A DNA stretch of 33,889 nt. Source: Kiritimatiellia bacterium. Its GTDB lineage: Bacteria > Verrucomicrobiota > Kiritimatiellia > RFP12 > UBA1067. Each line of letters opens with the position of its first letter. The first letter of the stretch is position 1. The stretch covers positions 1 through 33,889 of the forward strand of contig JAKSOW010000025.1 of the NCBI GenBank assembly GCA_024405395.1. Direction: 5' to 3'. The notes beneath the pieces were generated by a model that was not told the DNA's origin, ran no database searches, and worked only from the letters and a program-made list of their open reading frames with translations. The translations under genes were made by a program, and so were the position numbers. Positions 24,021 to 29,900 of this stretch are shown piece after piece.

Positions 24021-24086
24021 TCCTGTGTCACGAATGTGACGCCAATGTGACGCGAATGTGACACTTATGCGGCACTTATGCGGCAC
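24021..24086 (+). repeat. 11-bp tandem repeats after the iterons
   Basis: Units in perfect 11-bp register: TCCTGTGTCAC (24021), GAATGTGACGC (24032), CAATGTGACGC (24043), GAATGTGACAC (24054), TTATGCGGCAC (24065) and TTATGCGGCAC (24076-24086). The central units are the reverse complement of the family found at 2358-2390. Each unit spans one helical turn, half the period of the adjacent iterons. Confidence 0.8.
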
Positions 24087-24189
24087 TTGCAAAATGGATA
24101 ATTGAAATTTCGAGATGATTATCCAAAAGAGATGGAATATAGGCGCTGTCGCTAGTTGAGGATAGGGAAGGTCTGATTTTTTGTCCTGT

Positions 24190-24420
24190 GCGGGGCCTGC
24201 CCTCGCACGGATTCATCACCACGGAAGAAACGGAAGCGCCCAGTTGGGCGGCACGGAATCGGCCTCGAAAGAGACCACTTCGTGGTTTTGGCCGACATTA
24301 TCCGGCAAAGGATTGACCACGGGAACAAAGTAGAGTTTTTCGCGTCATCTTCCGCGTCCCGCGAAGGCGGTTTCTGCGTGTTCCGTGGTCGTTGCAAGTA
24401 CGTGTACGATGCGATTTTGC
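24190..24420. repeat. Dispersed repeat, copy R1
   Basis: Noncoding copy of a sequence also found at 26223-26400 and 26699-26820. Bases 24243-24300 match 26225-26282 at 54 of 58 positions, and 24335-24420 matches parts of both other copies (CATCTTCCG, GTCCCGCGAAGGCGG, TGTTCCGTGGTC, GCAAGTACGTGT, GATTTTGCG). No convincing ORF. The copy ends exactly where a degenerate iteron array begins (24421). Confidence 0.75.
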
Positions 24421-24505
24421 GCACTCAAAATTCCCTGAACTAGGTTTCAAAAATCCTCTCCAAGAGTCACATAATTCTCCTCGTCCAGGGTAGTCCTGTG
24501 ACGCC
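24421..24505 (+). repeat. Degenerate third iteron array
   Basis: Units start at 24421 (GCACTCAAAATTCCC), 24443 (GGTTTCAAAAATCC) and 24465 (AGTCACATAATTCTCC), again 22 bp apart. They are followed by TCCTGTGACGCC at 24494-24505, corresponding to the start of the 11-bp block at 24021. It is a decayed duplicate of 23927-24053 with several units missing. Confidence 0.7.
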
Positions 24506-24528
24506 TTGGAATTTCTATGTAAATACCC

Positions 24529-24557
24529 TTGACATGTTACAACCGGTGTGATACCAT
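24529..24557 (+). promoter_or_regulatory. Promoter TTGACA-17-TACCAT
   Basis: A perfect -35 (24529-24534), an optimal 17-nt spacer and a fair -10 (24552-24557). The predicted transcript starts around 24564, exactly at the beginning of the heptamer array, and continues towards the small zinc-ribbon gene at 24816. Confidence 0.6.
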
Positions 24558-24564
24558 ACCAGAG

Positions 24565-24683
24565 TTTTAAGTACTGTGTTCTAAGTTCTAAGTTCTGAGC
24601 TCTAAGTTCTAAGTTCTAAGTTCTAAGTTCTGCGCTCTGTGTTCTAAGTTCTGTGTTCTAAGTTCTGTGTTCTAAGTTCTGTG
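24565..24683 (+). repeat. Seventeen tandem heptamers
   Basis: 119 bp made of 17 units of 7 bp with no insertion or deletion. Most units are TTCTAAG or TTCTGTG, with variants TTTTAAG, TACTGTG, TTCTGAG, CTCTAAG, TTCTGCG and CTCTGTG. In the second half TTCTAAG and TTCTGTG alternate regularly. The array lies between a good promoter (24529-24557) and the small gene cluster. Seven bases is not a multiple of three and no ORF crosses the array, so it is not a protein repeat. Confidence 0.9.
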
Positions 24684-24704
24684 TCGCCCTCGTTGCCGCT
24701 GTTT

Positions 24705-24731
24705 TTGTCATTATATGGCCCGTAATGACAA
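24705..24731. promoter_or_regulatory. Perfect 9-bp inverted repeat upstream of the zinc-ribbon gene
   Basis: TTGTCATTA (24705-24713) and TAATGACAA (24723-24731) are exact reverse complements with a 9-nt spacer. There is no U-run, so an operator is more plausible than a terminator. It resembles the inverted repeat at 2923-2949, and TTGTCATT also occurs directly after the -10 of the promoter at 26843-26870. Confidence 0.5.
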
Positions 24732-24815
24732 TTAGTAGTGGATGTATCTCAAGATGAGAAGGGGCTTTTATGGGCTAAGTAGGTTATGGATAAAAACAAG
24801 AAAAGGAGTAAGAAC

Positions 24816-25052
24816 ATGCAAATTCAAATTGATGTGTGGGACGATGGTGATGACGTCGTCAAGAAGGTTGCCATTTCCGAGGAAGAACTTCTTCGGAAGT
24901 ATCCATATGTTTGTCATTCATCAGAATGTGGGGCTTTGGCACTTCCTCGTGTTGGCGTAGATGGTGAATGTCCGGTGTGTGGCGATCGTGATAGTGTTGA
25001 CCCCGTCGATATTTGGTTGTCCGACGGTGCGTTTCCGGGCGATGTTGAATGA
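24816..25052 (+). CDS. Small acidic zinc-ribbon protein
   Basis: 78 residues. Two cysteine pairs, C33-x4-C38 and C52-x2-C55 (VCHSSECG and ECPVCGD), suggest a zinc ribbon. The first pair has unusual x4 spacing. The remainder is acidic (WDDGDDVV, DPVDIW). The ATG at 24816 has AAAAGGAG at about 24800-24807; an upstream in-frame ATG at 24786 lacks such a site. No family is recognised. Base composition is AT-richer than the core genes, and the gene lies between dispersed repeats with two other small genes downstream, so recent acquisition is likely. Confidence 0.65.
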   Translation: MQIQIDVWDDGDDVVKKVAISEEELLRKYPYVCHSSECGALALPRVGVDGECPVCGDRDSVDPVDIWLSDGAFPGDVE

Positions 25053-25122
25053 CCTGTGACAAATAGCAGATTCTCGGTGAAAGAGGAATCTATCGAAAAG
25101 ATAATAGAAAGAGACATGGATC

Positions 25123-25605
25123 ATGGATGACAACAACTCTACGTTGGAAGATCGGCTGATTGCTGATATGAGACATCAGGAATTCTCAGAAATCTTGAGA
25201 CAGCAAAGAGAACTGAGGCAGCTGGTTGCTGGTATGAATGGTCGGGCGGAAAGGCGTCAGTCTTCCACTTCGACTATTACTATAGAGGACATTGCCGCGC
25301 AGTATGCAGTTGCCCCTGCCCCGACGAGATATGAGTGGACAGAACCTAAGTTGGGGGATTGGATGATGCTCATCGGGGCATTAGGGTATGGGTTTATAGG
25401 AGCAATAGGAGCAGAACCAGGTCAAGTGGAAGTGAAACATAGTGAAGAGAAGAACCTCAGTGACATGACTCTCGAAGAGCTGGAAGCAATTGCACAGAAT
25501 AAACGAAACAAAGAAATGAGGCGACTGTGCGAGCGTGTCTCTTCTTTGGAGGACGAGTTAGAGCGCACAAAACGAGAGTTGGAAGATGCGTGTATCAGTA
25601 GGTGA
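25123..25605 (+). CDS. Coiled-coil protein with one hydrophobic segment
   Basis: 160 residues. The N-terminal 40 are charged and helical (EDRLIADMRHQEFSEILRQQ), followed by a Ser/Thr/Pro-rich linker. A short hydrophobic stretch (MMLIGALGYGFIGAIGA, about 81-97) may be a membrane anchor or buried helix. A C-terminal coiled coil covers about 112-157 (LEELEAIAQNKRNKEMRRLC, then SSLEDELERTKRELED). No known family is recognised. It lies 70 nt after the zinc-ribbon gene and 33 nt before the membrane-protein gene, consistent with one operon. Lower GC than the core genome. Confidence 0.6.
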   Translation: MDDNNSTLEDRLIADMRHQEFSEILRQQRELRQLVAGMNGRAERRQSSTSTITIEDIAAQYAVAPAPTRYEWTEPKLGDWMMLIGALGYGFIGAIGAEPGQVEVKHSEEKNLSDMTLEELEAIAQNKRNKEMRRLCERVSSLEDELERTKRELEDACISR

Positions 25606-25638
25606 TGAAGCAAATTTTAAGAGAAAGGGGATATAGCG

Positions 25639-26001
25639 ATGATGAGAATATTGAATCGTGTTGGACGCGTCTTCTTCGTGGAGTTTATGGTGCTATTGCC
25701 GATACTCATGTTGGCAACGGATTTCCTGGCACGGAGAGAATGGCACGGCGTAGCACAGATTTCGCTTTTTTACGGAGTGATTCTTACGGCACTTGCGGGT
25801 ACTGTGGTAGTTAACGTAGTGTTGCGGAAATGGTTTGACCATTTGATGGTTGAGTCGCCTCGTATGGCCAATATCATCGATGGAAGAGGACAATTGGGGG
25901 TCTACATGTTGATTGCCATCGTGTTTTTCGTGGTGTGGTCCTTTGCTACCCATCCCACGCATCTTATGCTGATTTGGCGAGCATTGGGTTGGGTTGAATG
26001 A
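25639..26001 (+). CDS. Small three-helix membrane protein
   Basis: 120 residues with three clear transmembrane segments, about 14-31 (VEFMVLLPILMLATDFLA), 41-62 (ISLFYGVILTALAGTVVVNV) and 86-104 (LGVYMLIAIVFFVVWSFAT), separated by short basic loops. AAAGGGG about 9 nt upstream of the ATG supports the start; an ATG at 25642 is equally possible. No family is recognised. It is the last gene of the three-gene accessory cluster. Confidence 0.65.
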   Translation: MMRILNRVGRVFFVEFMVLLPILMLATDFLARREWHGVAQISLFYGVILTALAGTVVVNVVLRKWFDHLMVESPRMANIIDGRGQLGVYMLIAIVFFVVWSFATHPTHLMLIWRALGWVE

Positions 26002-26222
26002 GCACATGAGGAGTGAAAAGAGTGTCCCATCCCCCTGTTCTTGCGCAGTAAGATCCGTGAAATACGTGCTCTAGGCTCAGGGTGACTTCGCAGACTCGTT
26101 CTTGCCCTTCCTGCTGGATGAATCGCGAGGTGACGTGGAATGGAAGTGGTGGCTTTTGCCAACCATTAATGTTCTTAAAAGGGCATGGACGGGCCACTTC
26201 CTGCCCACGCGTGCCTAACGCC

Positions 26223-26400
26223 CTGTTGGGCGGCGCGGAAACGGCCTCGAAAGAGACCACTTCGTGGCTTTGGCCGCCATTAAGGGCTGGCTGATCGCGG
26301 GCACGAAGTGGTTGCTTCCGTATCGTCTTCCGTGCCCCGCGAAGGTGGGCTCGTGTGTTCTGTGGTCGTCGCAATGGCATGTGTGAGGCGATTTTGCGGA
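26223..26400. repeat. Dispersed repeat, copy R2
   Basis: The best preserved of three copies. It shares 26225-26282 with R1 and 26297-26350 with R3 (GGGCACGAAGTGGTTGCTTC, TCTTCCGTG, CCCGCGAAGG). Similarity to R3 may begin earlier, near the TTAAAAGGG at about 26175. No supported ORF, although antisense reading frames look superficially conserved between copies because the DNA itself is conserved. Confidence 0.75.
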
Positions 26401-26436
26401 TTGACGACAAAACTGTAGATTAGCGCATTTTGCAGA

Positions 26437-26466
26437 TTGGCTCGCCATGGTATTTTGATGTATACT
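26437..26466 (+). promoter_or_regulatory. Possible promoter TTGGCT-18-TATACT
   Basis: TTGGCT at 26437-26442 and TATACT at 26461-26466. Transcription would start near 26473 and immediately enter the strong hairpin at 26478-26510. This would suit a very short RNA or simply reflect AT-rich sequence. Confidence 0.35.
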
Positions 26467-26477
26467 GTTCGTGTTAA

Positions 26478-26510
26478 AAAAAACGAACTTCGGCTCGTTG
26501 TTCGTTTTTT
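26478..26510. terminator. Bidirectional rho-independent terminator
   Basis: AAAAAACGAAC (26478-26488) and GTTCGTTTTTT (26500-26510) are perfect 11-bp complements around an 11-nt loop, with T-runs on the 3' side for both strands. It is the strongest intrinsic terminator in the window. On the + strand it would end transcription from the accessory cluster before the giant surface-protein operon. Confidence 0.75.
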
Positions 26511-26698
26511 CTAGAATGAATGGTGGTGTGTATGACGGACTCTGAAATCTCCATCCTCCTTGAAACTTCTGATCGACTGACGGATTATGCTTCACGCGAT
26601 TCTCGCCGATCGTCGTGAACGATGATACGGAAATTGGCATCGGCAATAAGATTCCTCTTTGGCTTTTCGGGTTCCTTTATTAAGATGCTTAAAAGGGA

Positions 26699-26820
26699 CC
26701 TGGCTTAAGGGCTGATCTCGGGCACGAAGTGGTTGCTTCCGCATCATCTTCCGTGTCCCGCGAAGGCGGGCTTCTGAGTGTTCCGTGGTCTCCGCAAGTA
26801 CGTGTGTGATGTGATTTTGC
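26699..26820. repeat. Dispersed repeat, copy R3
   Basis: Truncated copy matching R2 from the GGGCACGAAGTGG segment onward and R1 in its last part (GTGTTCCGTGGTC, GCAAGTACGTGTG). It ends about 20 nt before the consensus promoter at 26843. The 58-bp block shared by R1 and R2 is missing. Confidence 0.7.
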
Positions 26821-26842
26821 GGATGGACGGGCATCTCCGCTA

Positions 26843-26870
26843 TTGACAAAAGCCGAAATGGCGTTATAAT
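26843..26870 (+). promoter_or_regulatory. Near-consensus promoter TTGACA-16-TATAAT
   Basis: Perfect -35 (26843-26848) and -10 (26865-26870) hexamers with a 16-nt spacer, 65 nt upstream of the giant surface-protein gene. It is the strongest promoter match in the window. TTGTCATT immediately after the -10 resembles the arm of the inverted repeat at 24705 and could be an operator half-site. Confidence 0.8.
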
Positions 26871-26935
26871 TGTCATTTACGGCTTATTAGAGCTTTTCAG
26901 AAGAAATAAGGACTGTACGGAAAGAGCGCTACGCA

Positions 26936-29900
26936 ATGACAGACAAGAGATGGATTTTGCCGCTGATGCTGGGGGCCGTCATGGGCCTGTTTGCCGACAC
27001 CTGGGTCTGGACAGGTGCGCAAGACGCCTTTTGGACGAATGCCGCCAACTGGACGGTGGATGGCGTCGTGGCCATGGTGCCGCCCGGCCGTTATCTAGCA
27101 TCTGACGGCACGTTGGCGGGCGTTGGGGAGGCAAGCGCGGAGTTCCCCGCGCTTGCCGAAGGCCGTCCCACCACGATTGACCTCTCGGGCGCATGGGATG
27201 TGCGCAATCTCACGGTGAAGAGCGGTGCGCCACGCTACACGTTCGGCACGGCCAACTCGCAGGCCCTCTGCATTTCGGCCGACACGGGCCGGTTCATCGC
27301 CGAGGCCGGATCTCAGGGCGCGCTCTTCGTGGCGCAGTTCGGCTGCGGCCGCCTGCCGCGTAAGACGGGCAATATGGGCGTTGCCGACGAGCCGCGGGTG
27401 GAGAACTGGTCGGCGGCCGAGATCGAATTCCAGAAGTTCTTCTACGTTGAAAACGATGCGACCTACAAGCAGGAACACGAAATCGCCTTCTGGGGAACTG
27501 GTGACATCCGGCTCTCGGGCATGGCTCCCTATCGTGTGTGTCAGTATCTGGACATCTACCAGACGGGCGGGGCGAAGACGATCGTAGCCTGCGATGTGCC
27601 CGCCGTGAACAAGAACCTTTTCCGCAAGATCCGGAATGCGGCCAACTACACTTCCACGATCGAGATCGCGGAAGGCGGCGTGCTCTCGGGCTACTACGGC
27701 ATGGGTCCCTTTGAGATCAGCGGCACCCTGAACGTGACGGGTGCGGGCGAGTTCCGCTGCCTGGCCACCACCAAGAACAAAGCCGATTCAAAGGGCGTGC
27801 CTTTCCTGGGCGGCGGCGAATACCAGAACAACACGCAGTCCATCAATGGGAAAGCCACGTTTTCCTGTCGGATGACCTCGGAGAAGGTCGGCGACTACTA
27901 CGGCAGCTGGTATCACTATTCGGGCGCGGGCACGACGGAATTCACGGGCGACAACCAATTGCGCAGCCCCATCCAGATTGCTTCCACCTCGGCATCCCAC
28001 AAGCCGACGCTGCGGGCGGCGACCATCGGCACAGACGAGGCGGCGAGTTCGCTGGGTTATGCGCCGCTGCATCTTGCCAATGAGGCGCGTCTGCTCTACA
28101 CGGGCCCGGGCGAGATCTGCTCGCGCACAATCTGCCTGACCAACCGTTCGGCCCGGCTTTCCAACAGTGCCGCACTTGAGGTGGCTGCGCTTGGCGTGGT
28201 GGAGCAGGGCGGCACCGGCAAGCTGACGTTCAATTCGCCGGTGCGGTGTCGGTGTGAGAACGCCAGTGGCACGGTGATCGATTCGGCGACGCTGGTGTTG
28301 GCGAACGCCACCGCCCAGGACTTTGACGTGGAGACGGCATTGGCGGATGACGACGGCGTGAAGCTCAATCTGATCAAGCGCGGCACGGGCGTCGTGACGC
28401 TGAAGGGCGCCAATACCTGCTCGGGCACGCTGACGCTCGAGGCGGGCGTGCTCGCCCTTGCCGAAGGGGCCGGCATCGGAAACGTCAGTCGCATCCTCAT
28501 GCAAGGCGGCACGCTGCGCCTGACGCGTACGCTCACCTTGCCGCCGCTGACGATGCGGGCGGGGAGCGCCCATCTGGAAGTGCTGGACGGCGTTACGCTG
28601 ACGCTGTCCGGAATCACGGGAGAGGGAGGCCTGCTCGACATCGTGACGCAGGGCACGGGCAAGGTGCAGGTGGCGGGCGCGACGGCCGGCACCGTTCTGC
28701 CGGCGGGCCTGACGCTCAATGGAATGCCGGTTGAATGTGATGGCTCGGGTACGATCGTCAAGCGTTCGTACGTGGTTACGGCGGACATCCCGGCACGCGG
28801 CGGCCGTATCCCGAATGCGGCGGCGGAAGTGGTGGGCATCACATCCGCCGGTGACGCCTCGGCCGGTCCCATCACGCTGGCGAATGGCCTTTCCACGGCG
28901 TCTGTCGGAGTACTCTATCAGCGGACGGACACGCCTGCCGAGGTGGCGCTTGTGGCCGGGCAGACGCTCAAGGCCAACACGATCGCCATGCATGCGAGCG
29001 CTTCTGCACTGACGGTCGGCACGGCCGAGGGTGCGGGCACGCTGGCGCCAGCCAGCACGTATCTGGAGTTCGACAACGCCTCCACCACCGAACCGCTCAC
29101 GGTGAATGCGGCGGTGACGATGCCGTCGACCTCGGCGGACTTCTCCATCCTGGGCGAGGGCTTGGTGCGCCTCCTGTCGCCTTTTGACTGGGCCGGCACG
29201 ATCAGTTTGTCGGCGGGAACCCTGGCGTTGGCGAACGACGGACAGACGGCCTTCAATGCCAAACTGAAGGGCAAGGGCACGTTCCGCAAGGAAGGGGCGG
29301 GCGAATGGACGCTCTCCCAGCAGCAGCCCGACTTCAGCGGCGAGTTTGTCGTGGCGGGCGGCAAAGTGAAGCCGCCGGCCAACTATGGCGTCTTCGGTTC
29401 AGGGACGCTGTCCGTCACGAATGGCGGGCAGATCTGGAACACGACCTTCTCCGATTCGCTGTACCTGAAGGATCGTACGATGCATCTGGCGGGACGGGGC
29501 CCCGATGACTCGGGCGCGCTGCGTACGGATGCGAGCGTGAGCCTGCCGAAGCAGGTCATTCTGGACGGCGACACCCTGATCTCGAACAAGACTTCGGCGA
29601 CGCTCACGATGTCGGGCACCACGTTGGACATGAATGGCCATGACCTGGAATTCATGATGGAGGCCGCCACCGTCAGCATGACTGATGTGGTCGTCACCAA
29701 TGTTGGTCGTTGGCTGATGACCCCGCTGTGCCTCACCGCCAACTCGTGGAATTACCTTACGATCTGGAGCGGATGCGATCTGGGAACGGCGGACGACCCT
29801 GAGATCATCTTCACGAATGGTTCGCGCTTCTCGCTGGGCACCTCGCAGAAGCCGATTTACCGCCGTCTGGTCCTGGACATCGATGCTTCGAAGGACGGGC

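Noticed and set aside
2358-24086. A 21.7-kb composite transposon bounded by the two inverted 11-mer/22-bp arrays
   Set aside because: The orientation fits, but the interior carries lpxD, metF, coaB, trmD and other housekeeping genes, and the iterons of the two loci differ in sequence. Two independent elements are more likely. Target-site duplications could not be confirmed.
23927-24086. CRISPR array
   Set aside because: The 22-bp units have no separate unique spacers of usual length, there is no cas gene, and the repeats are not long enough.
24152-24424. Minus-strand ORFs within the dispersed repeats R1-R3
   Set aside because: Similar reading frames appear in the copies only because the DNA is repeated. 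Copies differ by indels that break the frame.
25602-25814. A 70-codon frame overlapping the small membrane-protein gene
   Set aside because: It overlaps the better-supported membrane protein in another frame and has no own ribosome-binding site or motif.
26531-26617. A 28-codon ORF after the terminator
   Set aside because: Too short, no homologue pattern, and only a weak GGTGGTG upstream. Not enough to call a gene.
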